From Acidobacteriota bacterium (lineage in GTDB: Bacteria; Acidobacteriota; Terriglobia; Bryobacterales; Bryobacteraceae), in NCBI GenBank assembly GCA_018268935.1, contig JAFDVS010000084.1:1-62572 (forward strand): 62,572 nucleotides of DNA, written 5' to 3'. The notes under the pieces were generated by a model that was given only the letters and a program-made list of their open reading frames with translations, was not told where the DNA came from and did not search any database. This document shows positions 1-7,244 of this stretch, piece by piece. Both the position numbers and the translations under genes were made by a program. Position 1 is the stretch's first letter, and every line of letters starts with the position of its first letter.

Positions 1-42
1 TCGAACTGCGAAAGTCAGGTTAGGCCGGTGGTTGAACATGAT

Positions 43-160
43 GAAAGTGATGAAAAGTGATGAATTCCAACTGGGCGGCGCGTGCGGTCCCATCGCCACC
101 GGCCGATTCGAAGGATACCATGGGGGATTCGATGGCCCAGCGGTATCTTGTTGATAAGTA
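43..160. repeat. Left copy of a ~118-bp imperfect direct repeat
   Basis: This stretch matches 1167-1284 at a nearly constant offset of 1,124-1,125 bp. Shared landmarks in order are two GTGATGAA words, GGCCGATTC followed by AGGATACCAT, and TTGATAA at the end. No convincing gene is seen in 1-233. The two copies bracket the decayed DUF433/DUF5615 pair and the hairpin array, so they may mark a duplication or the edges of a former insertion. Confidence 0.55.
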
Positions 161-233
161 TATGGCGAAGCCCGTGTGAACGGTTTTCTATGGCGCCGCG
201 TCAAGCACGGTCGAGAAACACGCAACGGTGGCG

Positions 234-467
234 TTACCGTCTCCTGGCTGCCACAATCTGTATCCCCTCCTCCGTGATGATGCTGATGTGTCCAACCCAC
301 GTCTTATCTGCATTGAGCACGATGCGGGCTTCGGACTCCGCCAGATCCAGCAAGCCGGTGTCGCTTGTGCCCGCGAGATCCGTTCGAGCCCACAGCACGT
401 CGTGGCCCTCTGCGCGAAGTGACTCCACGATGGGACGCGGAAAGTTCTCGTCGGCAAGGATGCGCAA
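234..467 (-). pseudogene. DUF5615 PIN-like toxin, internally deleted
   Basis: The product is 77 aa and begins MRILADENFP, the usual N-terminus of DUF5615 PIN-like toxins, with the acidic D6/E7 pair. The family is normally about 110-120 aa. Here the N-terminal half runs to LNADKTW and then joins directly to a typical family C-terminus (GHISIITEEGIQI), so roughly 35-40 central residues are missing without loss of frame. The start is TTG, immediately after the TAA of the upstream antitoxin remnant, which suggests former translational coupling. In this family the toxin is a putative ribonuclease neutralised by the DUF433 partner. Activity is unlikely given the missing middle; a residual binding role cannot be excluded. 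Confidence 0.65.
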
Positions 468-699
468 TTAGGCTGGAATCGGGAAGGCCTTGTATTCGTG
501 GGCAAGATAGCTCGCGTAAGCGAGACACGCAAGAATGTCCTCACGAGTCAGCCCGGGGTAGTTGGCGAGGATTTCGCTATCCGACTGTCCAGCCGCCAAG
601 AGTTCCAGGATGAATTCCACGGCGGAGACGTGTGCCACGGATCACTGGCTTGCCTGCCAGGATCTCGGTGTCGACAACGATGCGCTCAAATTGGAGCAT
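468..699 (-). pseudogene. DUF433 antitoxin, frameshifted
   Basis: Read on the minus strand from ATG at 699, the frame gives MLQFERIVVD and then AGKPVIRGTRL, the hallmark of DUF433 antitoxins. It then drifts into nonsense and stops. A second frame restores the rest of the family, with VEFILELLAAGQSDSEI followed by NYPGLTREDIL and ending at the TAA at 468-470. The break lies at about 620-627 and is explained by one extra C in a CTCCGCC run. It pairs with the DUF5615 toxin remnant directly downstream. Because both members are damaged, the operon is judged dead. A sequencing error could mimic the single-base shift, but not the deletion in its neighbour. Confidence 0.75.
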
Positions 700-810
700 G
701 AACACATTCTAACGTGCATCGATCCTATTCGGTGGCGCCAATTCCGGGCGATTGCCGCTAAATGGGGCGACGCGGGCAGTTCGTGGCTGAGGTCAACGCC
801 GATTGTGTGG

Positions 811-1050
811 GGCTTTTGAGGAACTCGCCCGCACAACGCGCCGGGTCTACAGGCGGCACACGAGTTCCTGAGCATACTGGAGGACGCCCCGGCCTGTGCG
901 GGCTTTTGAGGAACTCGCCCGCACAACGCGCCGGGTCTACAGGCGGCACACGAGTTCCTGAGCATACTGGGGACGCCCCGGCCTGTGCGGGCTTTTGAGG
1001 AACACGCGCAAAACGGAGCCCGCCCGCGCCTTGATGCGGACGCGTGTTCC
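811..1050. repeat. Tandem hairpin repeat, 2 full units of 89-90 bp plus a diverged third
   Basis: Unit 1 (811-900) and unit 2 (901-989) differ by one inserted A. Each contains AGGAACTCG paired with CGAGTTCCT across a ~51-nt span (819-827 with 861-869; 909-917 with 951-959). A third unit starts at 990 and diverges, but keeps a hairpin of the same span with a different arm: GGAACACGCG (999-1008) with CGCGTGTTCC (1041-1050). A second, competing stem GTGCGGGC/GCCCGCAC lies at 896-903 and 917-924. The open frames over this array come from the repeat and are not genes. It resembles an extragenic palindromic element rather than a CRISPR, since there are no unique spacers. Confidence 0.7.
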
Positions 1051-1511
1051 ATCAGAACTGGCGGCGCGGAGCGTGCCCTTTGCGCTTTGCACTGGCGCAT
1101 GGGAGGGCTCCTTCGCCGGCCGTCCGGTTCGTTTTGTTGCCTGGTGGTCCATGCGTTTGTGCTGGCGAAAGTGATGAAATGTGATGAATGGCGGGTGTGT
1201 GGACTCCTGTGCTCGCGGAATCGCCGGCCGATTCTGAGGATACCATCCGGGAAGCGGTAGGCGCACTGCATCTTATTGATAAATCTTTGTTTGAGCCATG
1301 TACTGGCGCGGGTTTCATGCGCTCAACCCCGTGATGAAGCGCTCCTGGCGCCATGCGGTCAGGCACTGGTGAGAGCTGAAGACGATGTCCACCGTTGGAT
1401 GGCCTTTGTTCAAGCCCGCTCCATGGGCACGTCCATAGGTTCGTTGATGAGGTTGGTTCGGAATCCCAAAAGGAACTGCGGAAAACGCAAAATGGTTTGG
1501 TGTGCTAGGGT
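1051..1511. other. Intergenic stretch with the right direct-repeat copy
   Basis: No gene is supported between the hairpin array and the GNAT-like gene. Positions 1167-1284 hold the right copy of the ~118-bp direct repeat described at 43-160. The remainder shows no clear structure. Together with 700-810, most of the ~840 bp from the DUF433 remnant to the GNAT-like gene is repeat-derived. Confidence 0.5.
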
Positions 1512-1541
1512 ATGGAGCATTCCCCCTTAAAGGAACTCACC

Positions 1542-2129
1542 ATGGGTCGCGAGAAAGCATACATTGTCGGCTTCCCACCAGGCGGATACTTCGGCATCCA
1601 GTCTCCGCGCGTCTGCATAAAAGCCGCAGAAGCGTCCTGGGACAAAGATGATCTCCCACCAGATAGGCATGCCGGTCTACTCGCGATCGTAAAACAAGGT
1701 GCCCCCCTCCGTCTCCGGCGGGCAGTCCAGCAGTTCGCGCACTACTTCCACCGAGAAATGGGATTCGACTTCATCCAATACGAACTCACGGAAGCGGACG
1801 ACTATGAGGCGTTCGTCTGGCACGAGCCCCACGATCTGGATGACAACGGAACAATCGGACTAGTCGGGGCGTGCTGCTTCCGAACACGACGATACAAAGA
1901 ACTGGGGACGCTCCGCGCCCTGCAGTGGATATGGCTGCACCCGTACCGGCGACGTCGCGGCCTCCTCAAGAATGCATGGCCGTACTTCGAGAAGCGCTAC
2001 AGGCGATTCGACGTCGAGGGACCACTCAGTCCGGGCATGACGGCGTTCATTAAGAAAACCAACTTCCCGATATGGGACAAGGAGTGGCAACTCGCAACAG
2101 GAATGCCATCACCACCAGAACAGGAATGA
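1542..2129 (+). CDS. GNAT-like acetyltransferase
   Basis: This 195-aa protein has a GNAT-like core in its second half: a strand ending in LGTLRALQWIWLHP, then RRRRGLLKNAW, which fits the acetyl-CoA pyrophosphate loop (motif A), and an LSPGM stretch near the C-terminus. The acceptor substrate cannot be inferred. An in-frame ATG exists 10 codons upstream at 1512, but the ATG at 1542 has AAAGGA at about 8 nt spacing and is preferred. It stands alone in the toxin-antitoxin-rich flank, with no recognisable antitoxin (for example a ribbon-helix-helix protein) upstream, so a GNAT-toxin role is not supported. Confidence 0.5.
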   Translation: MGREKAYIVGFPPGGYFGIQSPRVCIKAAEASWDKDDLPPDRHAGLLAIVKQGAPLRLRRAVQQFAHYFHREMGFDFIQYELTEADDYEAFVWHEPHDLDDNGTIGLVGACCFRTRRYKELGTLRALQWIWLHPYRRRRGLLKNAWPYFEKRYRRFDVEGPLSPGMTAFIKKTNFPIWDKEWQLATGMPSPPEQE

Positions 2130-2294
2130 ACGTACCACCCGCGTGGTGCCATCGTAAGTTTAAGATACACGTCATCGCCGAGGCCAAACCGATCAATTTG
2201 TGCTCGGCTTGGTAGTTGCGCGCATCAAACGGCTGGAACCCGGTTTGATGGGGGATGTGGTTCGCGGGGTCATTTCACCTCCCGCCAATCTCAA

Positions 2295-2442
2295 TCGAGC
2301 GATGACCAGTTTCGGAGCATCGGGTACCGCACCTGTGAGATGCTAAACGGAGCCTGACAGTGTGTTCGTTATCACGGCGTACGAGTTGACCGGAAAGCCA
2401 CTCGCGGCGTTTCGACGACGTAGAAAGAAGAAACAGCAATGA
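2295..2442 (+). pseudogene. Remnant of a BrnT/DUF4258-like toxin
   Basis: From 2362 the frame reads VFVITAYELTGKPLAAFRRR and further basic residues, ending at TGA 2440-2442, which overlaps the ATG of the next gene (ATGA). This is the typical basic C-terminus of a BrnT/DUF4258-like toxin set in the usual toxin-then-antitoxin order. Upstream, another frame (from 2295) reads DDQFRSIGYRT, resembling the preceding strand of such toxins, so a frameshift or deletion separates the two. No intact N-terminus was found; 2130-2294 shows no gene. The family name is by recollection of the motif and is not certain. Confidence 0.45.
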
Positions 2443-2633
2443 GTGAAACCAAGCTGCCGCAAGGATGGGATGAGGCGAAGCTTCGCCGCGTTCTGGCGCA
2501 CTACGAAGGACAAACCGAGGAAGACGCCTTGATTGAGGATGAAGCTGGTCTGCAGAGCTCAGAAACGGTGATGACCGTTCCACATGAGCTTGTAGCAGAG
2601 GTGCGCGAGCTTATCGCCAAGCGCCAGCGCTAG
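2439..2633 (+). CDS. Small antitoxin-like protein
   Basis: The protein is 64 aa, acidic in the middle (TEEDALIEDEAG) and ends in a helix, VPHELVAEVRELIAKRQR. It begins MSETKLPQGWDEAKLRRVLA, a pattern I associate with small antitoxin-like proteins found next to BrnT-like toxins. Its ATG overlaps the stop of the toxin remnant (ATGA), and a purine-rich AGAAAGAAGAAA precedes the start. With its toxin broken, this is probably an orphan antitoxin. No DNA-binding motif is obvious. Molecular function is inferred from context only. Confidence 0.55.
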   Translation: MSETKLPQGWDEAKLRRVLAHYEGQTEEDALIEDEAGLQSSETVMTVPHELVAEVRELIAKRQR

Positions 2634-2672
2634 GAGACGCCTATCGTTCGCAGAAGTGCGTCTGCCAATGGA

Positions 2673-2960
2673 TCAGGACGCCCCGCCTTCGCCTGATTTG
2701 CGAGTGCAATGTGTGTACGCATCGACGACATCCAGGATTGTTACGTCGTATCCGAAACCTCCGAGGAGCCGCTCCAGAGCCAGCCGCCCGTCGATATCGA
2801 GGGTGTTGGCGCGCGCCAATGCCGCCACCTGCACCCAATGGGATTCGCGGCTGACCGCGTCCACAGCCTCGAAGTCTCCTTCCAAGGCAATGGGAAACCC
2901 GGCTTCCAGGGTGTCCACGCCGAGTTCGGTGAGTTTATACGCTAATTTGCAGGCCAGCTT
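2673..2960 (-). pseudogene. Duplicated C-terminal fragment of the 409-aa gene at 3630-4859
   Basis: Read on the minus strand, this segment ends with GRLALERLLGGFGYDVTILD and VVDAY. It closely matches GRLALERLLQGFGYEVTSLD and VLDAY near residues 340-365 of the protein encoded at 3630-4859. The preceding part (SRESHWVQVAALARANTLDI) could be the rest of a paralogous helical repeat. There is no intact 5' half and the frame ends soon after the match. The fragment and the full gene bracket the mazEF pair, suggesting a duplication around it. Confidence 0.6.
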
Positions 2961-2978
2961 GTATACCGGCCAGTATAC
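2961..2978. promoter_or_regulatory. Probable mazEF operator, GTATAC-N6-GTATAC
   Basis: Two copies of the self-complementary hexamer GTATAC are separated by CGGCCA, forming an 18-bp near-palindrome 44 bp upstream of the mazE-like start. Toxin-antitoxin operons are commonly autoregulated through such sites. A TATCGT hexamer at 3010-3015 could serve as the -10 element, with transcription starting at or next to the ATG at 3022. Confidence 0.45.
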
Positions 2979-3021
2979 ATTTTTGGATCTCAGTTTCGTG
3001 GCATCATGGTATCGTCTCGCC

Positions 3022-3282
3022 ATGCGCGCAACAACCGAAAACCCCAACATCCGCATCAGCCCACAGGCCAAAGCCACCTTGCGCGAGTTAGCACATAAGG
3101 AGGGCAAACCCATGCAAACCGTCCTTGATGAGGCTATCGAGCACTACCAGCGGGAAAAGTTCATGGATGAAGTGAACGCCGCCTATGCCAGACTGAAAAG
3201 CGATCCCAAGGAGTGGCGTGAGGAACAGGAAGAACGTGACGCCTGGGAAGCAACCGATAGCGACGGACTGGAAGACGAATGA
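3022..3282 (+). CDS. Antitoxin of a MazEF-type pair
   Basis: This 86-aa protein has an N-terminal ribbon-helix-helix-like segment (NIRISPQAKATLRELAHKEG followed by TVLDEAIEHY) and a very acidic C-terminal tail (EEQEERDAWEATDSDGLEDE). That is the classic layout of a DNA-binding domain plus a disordered toxin-binding tail. It ends in a 4-nt ATGA overlap with the mazF-like toxin. The frame stays open further upstream, but ATG 3022 places the domain at the N-terminus and sits just below the GTATAC operator. The role as antitoxin and autorepressor follows from the fold and the partner; the exact antitoxin subfamily is not certain. Confidence 0.75.
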   Translation: MRATTENPNIRISPQAKATLRELAHKEGKPMQTVLDEAIEHYQREKFMDEVNAAYARLKSDPKEWREEQEERDAWEATDSDGLEDE

Positions 3283-3626
3283 GCCTCATCCAACCTTCGC
3301 GAGGCGACGTTTGGGAAGTCAGCCTGGACCCGACCATTGGACACGAACAAACCGGAACGCGCCCCGCTCTTGTACTTTCCATCGACAAGTTCAATCACGG
3401 CCCCGCTGAACTGGTGATCGTCCTGCCCATCAGTTCCAGGAACAAGAACCAGCCGCTCCATGTCGCGGTTACACCTCCCGAAGGAGGCTTATCGCTGCCC
3501 AGTTTCATCAAGTGCGAAAATGTCCGGTCAGTCTCCAGGCAACGGCTCAAACGGTTCTGTGGAACCGTTGCTGCACCAACCTTGACGGAGGTTGAAAAAC
3601 GGATGAAAATTCTCCTGCACCTCTGA
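3279..3626 (+). CDS. mazF: MazF/PemK-family mRNA interferase toxin
   Basis: The 115-aa product shows the MazF/PemK order: RGDVWEVSLDPTIGHEQTGTRP (the conserved RGDVW and the G-x-E-Q-x-G-x-RP loop), ALVLSIDKFN, a VLPISS strand, and the C-terminal CENVRSVS and RLKRFCGTV segments. Length matches the family, and the RP arginine and the PISS/CENVR region that carry the catalytic residues are present, so it looks intact. MazF toxins cleave mRNA or other RNA at short sequences. Its ATG overlaps the antitoxin stop, supporting coupled translation. It is the only toxin gene in the window that looks complete. Confidence 0.88.
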   Translation: MSLIQPSRGDVWEVSLDPTIGHEQTGTRPALVLSIDKFNHGPAELVIVLPISSRNKNQPLHVAVTPPEGGLSLPSFIKCENVRSVSRQRLKRFCGTVAAPTLTEVEKRMKILLHL

Positions 3627-3629
3627 AAG

Positions 3630-4859
3630 TCAGCCCAGCCGTAAATCCCCCCCGATACTCCGCAACAGCGACTCCGCCAGCACATCGCGGCGTTCCGCAT
3701 TGGCCTGGTTCGCAAGCGCAATCGCGTCGCGCTTCGCAGATTCGCCTAACCCCAATCGCTCAGCGGCAGCAACGAAATGCCGGTACGCATCCAGCACATC
3801 CAGCGATGTCACCTCGTATCCAAAGCCCTGCAAAAGCCGCTCCAGAGCGAGACGACCAACCTTGAAGGCAAAGTCAGGCTGGTTCCCCGCAAAGTCGCGC
3901 GCGGCGCGGCTTAACGTGCGGGGATCCGTTCTTCCCTGTTCCGCGAACCGCAAGGCAAGATCGTAGAATCCAGCATCCTTCGCGGCGGCGAAGTAGAGGC
4001 CGGGTTTGTGGGACGATTCGGCGAGATCGATCAAAATCCCCTGGGGATCCCGGCCGGGGTATTTGCGGCAGACGGCACGAAAGGTAGCCAAGCCCGTGGA
4101 GCTTTCGCTGGCGGTGAGCGCATACCGCTGATAGGCTTCGGCGGAGCGGCCGGCATCCAGCAGGATGCGTTCGCAGGCCGCATCAATGGACCGGTCGGGC
4201 TGATTCAGCCCGCGAGTTGCTTCGGCGTATGCCAGCGCCTCGTCGATCCTTCCTTCTTTGATCAACACATCGACCCCGAACTTCCGGTAAGGCCAGAAAG
4301 GGAACCGCTCGACGGCAAGCAGGTCCCAGAGGTCCTGATGACGCCCGGCCGCGAGCAAACTGGACAAGCAGACGCTGGCTCCCGTAGCGTGGGTAGTCGG
4401 CCGTGGGTCCGACCAGGCGGTGCGAACCGCTACAGTAAGGCGGTCGGCCCATTGCGAAGCGATCGCAGGTGATGCGCACAATTCGCCCCATTGGTCCTGA
4501 ACCATCCAGAGGTAATCGACGCCATCGTCCTCGATTGCCTGCCACAGCCGGTCGAGCCATTTGTCGCGTGTCTTTCGATCCGCGGGCGCCGCGATCACCA
4601 GCGGAAGCAGTTCCTGCTGAGTCCAATTGACAGCGCTGCCCAAGGCGCCGGAGGAGGAATCCACCTGTTGCAGCGCAGGCCAGAACCGCTCGAAGAGAGC
4701 CACGGCTCCGTCTGCCGCCGTCACGGCATCGGTCTTGGACACTTTCTTGATTTCCGACACTGCTTCCTTCAATCGCTGAATGGCAGGGCTCGACCCTTTC
4801 CAGCCGTAGGCGCTGGCACGGAAATGAGATCTGAAACTCCACTGATGTTTGCTGGTCAT
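3630..4859 (-). CDS. Unknown helical-repeat protein, 409 aa
   Basis: I do not recognise the family. The protein is soluble, with no signal peptide or membrane segment, and is rich in alternating Ala/Leu helices. Residues 60-200 include several Trp-containing helices (LDRLWQAIEDDGVDYLW), and residues 200-405 look like TPR/HEAT-type repeats (EALAYAEAT; AEAYQRYAL; FYDLALRFAEQGR). The C-terminal segment GRLALERLLQGFGYEV is found again as a fragment at 2673-2960. It converges with the mazF-like gene 3 bp away. A scaffold or protein-binding role would fit helical repeats but is only inference. The ATG at 4859 lacks a strong ribosome site. Confidence 0.6.
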   Translation of the reverse strand: MTSKHQWSFRSHFRASAYGWKGSSPAIQRLKEAVSEIKKVSKTDAVTAADGAVALFERFWPALQQVDSSSGALGSAVNWTQQELLPLVIAAPADRKTRDKWLDRLWQAIEDDGVDYLWMVQDQWGELCASPAIASQWADRLTVAVRTAWSDPRPTTHATGASVCLSSLLAAGRHQDLWDLLAVERFPFWPYRKFGVDVLIKEGRIDEALAYAEATRGLNQPDRSIDAACERILLDAGRSAEAYQRYALTASESSTGLATFRAVCRKYPGRDPQGILIDLAESSHKPGLYFAAAKDAGFYDLALRFAEQGRTDPRTLSRAARDFAGNQPDFAFKVGRLALERLLQGFGYEVTSLDVLDAYRHFVAAAERLGLGESAKRDAIALANQANAERRDVLAESLLRSIGGDLRLG

Positions 4860-4962
4860 TGGGATCGATGGGATTGTCGCATGACTATTCTACTGGCACC
4901 TACGAGGTCGAGCGCGTGATTTGCGACGGTGGGTGCCGGGGAGCACAGGGCCGCGACGTGCG

Positions 4963-4977
4963 ATAAGCTTTGTTTAT
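4963..4977. promoter_or_regulatory. Candidate LysR-type operator (T-N11-A)
   Basis: ATAAGC-TTT-GTTTAT is an imperfect inverted repeat with the T-N11-A form expected of LysR-type binding sites. It lies 40 bp upstream of the regulator's own ATG at 5018, where an autoregulatory site would be. A TAGGAG ribosome site follows at about 5006-5011. Confidence 0.35.
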
Positions 4978-5017
4978 ACAAGTCTGGTGTCTGATTGTTC
5001 GGGGATAGGAGTCACAA

Positions 5018-5902
5018 ATGGAGTTGTATCCATTAAAGGTCTTCCTGGCGGTGGCCAGTGAGAAGAGCTTTTCGAGGGCGGGTGAGAAGTTGTTGCGCAC
5101 GCAGCCGGCGGTGTCGCTGGCGGTGCAACGACTGGAATCGCAATTGGGAGAAAAGCTGATCGATCGTTCGGGGCGCGATTTGCTGCTCACCGATGCGGGC
5201 AAGATCGTAATGGAATACGCCCGGCGGTTTGAGAACCTGGAGCGGGAGTTGGAGAATTCGCTCGATGAGTTGCGCGATAATTCCACTGGCCGCCTGATCG
5301 TTGGCGCCAACGAATCCACCTCGCTCTACCTGCTGCAGCATATTGAAAAATACCGGCGGTTGTATCCGAAAGTAAAGGTGCAGGTGCGCCGCACGCTGTC
5401 GAGCCGCATCCCGGCGCAATTACTGGACGGCGACCTGGAACTCGGCGTCATCAGCTACGACCCAGGTGATGAGCATCTCCACACACGCGTCATCTTCACC
5501 GATCACCTCGCCTTCGTTGTCTCTCCCGAGCACCGCTTCGCCAAGCGCGGTTCCGTGTCGATCACCGAACTCGGCATGGAAACATTCGTGGCCCACAATG
5601 TTGTATCGCCCTACCGCGAACACGTCATCCGCGAATTCCAGCGCCATAAGGTGCCGCTGAACATGGACGTGGAAATGCCGACAGTGGAGACCATCCGTCT
5701 CATGGTGCAGCGCAACGAAGGCGTGGCGTTTCTGCCGAAGATGTGCGTGGAGCATGACGTGGAAAACGGGCAGTTGGCCGAGGTCACGGTTGAAGAACTG
5801 AAGCTCGAACGCAAGATCCGCCTCGTCTACCCGGCACGCCGCGGACTCAGCCATGCGGCGCGGGCGTTTCTTGAAGTGGTGGGGGGTGGGGAAAACCAGT
5901 AG
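5018..5902 (+). CDS. LysR-family transcriptional regulator
   Basis: The 294-aa protein has an N-terminal winged helix-turn-helix at residues 1-60 (LKVFLAVASEKSFSRAGEKL, then QPAVSLAVQRLESQLG). A linker helix and a periplasmic-binding-like effector domain from about residue 90 follow (GRLIVGANES; LGVISYDPGD; NEGVAFLPK). Length and order are standard for the family, of the CysB/CbbR-like type. It binds DNA as a tetramer and responds to a small ligand, not identifiable here. TAGGAG sits upstream of the ATG. The usual divergent target gene is not obvious: the upstream neighbour is the unknown 409-aa gene, which does start divergently, and is a possible target. Confidence 0.9.
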   Translation: MELYPLKVFLAVASEKSFSRAGEKLLRTQPAVSLAVQRLESQLGEKLIDRSGRDLLLTDAGKIVMEYARRFENLERELENSLDELRDNSTGRLIVGANESTSLYLLQHIEKYRRLYPKVKVQVRRTLSSRIPAQLLDGDLELGVISYDPGDEHLHTRVIFTDHLAFVVSPEHRFAKRGSVSITELGMETFVAHNVVSPYREHVIREFQRHKVPLNMDVEMPTVETIRLMVQRNEGVAFLPKMCVEHDVENGQLAEVTVEELKLERKIRLVYPARRGLSHAARAFLEVVGGGENQ

Positions 5903-6091
5903 CCGCGTCTCGCTAGTTCTCATCAACTCACGCCCAGTTGCGGCGGAATGGGAACGACGCATTTCACGGGCAAGGGCCTGCGTCCACCGGCGCAGAAACT
6001 CGCCGAGGCAAGGAAAAAGAAGACCAGAACCGCAGTGCGCCTGATTGGCAAAATCCGCGGATACTTCATCTTCAAAGTTCGGTATGGCGGC

Positions 6092-7105
6092 CTAGCGCAG
6101 CGCGTACTCCGGCAGCGGCACCGCACGAGGCTCTTCGGCAAACCACTGCGCCAGGTACTCATCGCTCACCCGCCGCCGCGCCATAATTTCCTTCCGCTTC
6201 CGCAGCGCCCCCGGCAGCGCCTTCGCAAACCGCCAGAACGCAGGCAGCGAACTCGGTTCATAAAACAAGCACCCACCCGCAATCATCAGGTCCCGCATCA
6301 CAATCGGCGCCCAATGCTCACTCAGCACCGCGCCCGTCGTATTCTTCACCCTCATGAGAAACCGGTTCTTCACCGAGTGCATATTCAACACCGCCGGCAC
6401 CTTCCCCCGCGGACCCGGCCGTACCCGCCGCACATGATGCCCCACCGCCGCCGGAACATACAAACAGCGCCATCCGAGCAACTGCGCGCGCCAAGCCACA
6501 TCCGCATCTTCTCTATAGGCAAAAAAATCGGGATCGAAGAAGCCATCACTGCCCGAAACATCTTCAATCATGTCGCGCCGGTACATCGCCGCCGCGGCAC
6601 TTGCGCCGAACACATACTCCGTATCCGGGTACTGCCCTTCATCCGGGTCCCCGGATCCGCGGTCGAAATGCCGCAGGTTGGGCGTGAAGTACACCCCCGT
6701 CGAGTCAATCACCGGCGACGGCAACGGCTCGAAACCTTTGCCGATCCGCAGAAGTTTGCCGCAGAGGGTCCCCACCCTCGTGTCATGCTGGGATGAGTCC
6801 AGCAACCCAGCAACGAATCCGGGGTGGAGGAGTACGTCCGGATTCAGAGTGAGGACCCAGTCACTGCGGCACGCGGAGATCGCCTGATTCTGAGCACTGG
6901 CGAACCCCGTGTTTCGATCATTCAAAAGCACCCGCACCCGATTCCGGAACGCAGCCAGTTCCATCCGCGTCCCATCCAGTGAGGCATTATCAACAACTAC
7001 TACCTCCACCGGATAATCCTGCCGCAACACCGACTCCAGACAGGCGCCTATGTACTGCCGGCTATTGCATGTCACGAGGGTTACACAAACCGAAGGGCGG
7101 GTCAT
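6092..7105 (-). CDS. Family 2 glycosyltransferase
   Basis: This is a GT-A fold glycosyltransferase of the rhamnosyltransferase-like group. VCVTLVTCNSRQYIGACLES at the N-terminus binds the nucleotide, VVVVDNASLDGT and LTLNPDV supply the acidic metal-binding residues, and FFDPDFFAYREDADVAWRAQ carries the E/D-DxD-W acceptor motif. Such enzymes transfer a sugar from an activated donor to cell-surface glycans. The frame is open up to 7168 via ATG 7162 or TTG 7168, but the conserved domain starts right after the ATG at 7105, so that start is used; no start has a strong ribosome site. It is divergent from the sigma factor and converges on the LysR gene. The intergenic 5903-6091 shows nothing recognisable. 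Confidence 0.85.
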   Translation of the reverse strand: MTRPSVCVTLVTCNSRQYIGACLESVLRQDYPVEVVVVDNASLDGTRMELAAFRNRVRVLLNDRNTGFASAQNQAISACRSDWVLTLNPDVLLHPGFVAGLLDSSQHDTRVGTLCGKLLRIGKGFEPLPSPVIDSTGVYFTPNLRHFDRGSGDPDEGQYPDTEYVFGASAAAAMYRRDMIEDVSGSDGFFDPDFFAYREDADVAWRAQLLGWRCLYVPAAVGHHVRRVRPGPRGKVPAVLNMHSVKNRFLMRVKNTTGAVLSEHWAPIVMRDLMIAGGCLFYEPSSLPAFWRFAKALPGALRKRKEIMARRRVSDEYLAQWFAEEPRAVPLPEYALR

Positions 7106-7244
7106 TCGCTTCTGGACCGAAGACCCTGCCAACACCGTTTTTTCTACAGCCACCCTCAACATCGGCAAAAAAAAATAATTACAGTGGGTGTAGTGGATCT
7201 GGCCATGGATGCGGTCTTTACAAGTGACACTCCGCCCTTGAACT

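Noticed and set aside
811..989. CRISPR array
   Set aside because: The repeats are 89-90 bp, directly adjacent, and have no unique spacers; no cas genes are nearby.
642..1271. 209-aa minus-strand open frame and others over the hairpin array
   Set aside because: The frame is made of the repeated unit itself and has no ribosome site or homology-like features.
1542..2129. GNAT toxin of a TacT-like system
   Set aside because: No ribbon-helix-helix antitoxin gene is found directly upstream or downstream.
5948..6796. 282-aa plus-strand frame after the LysR gene
   Set aside because: Antisense to the glycosyltransferase, His/Arg/Pro-rich, without a domain.
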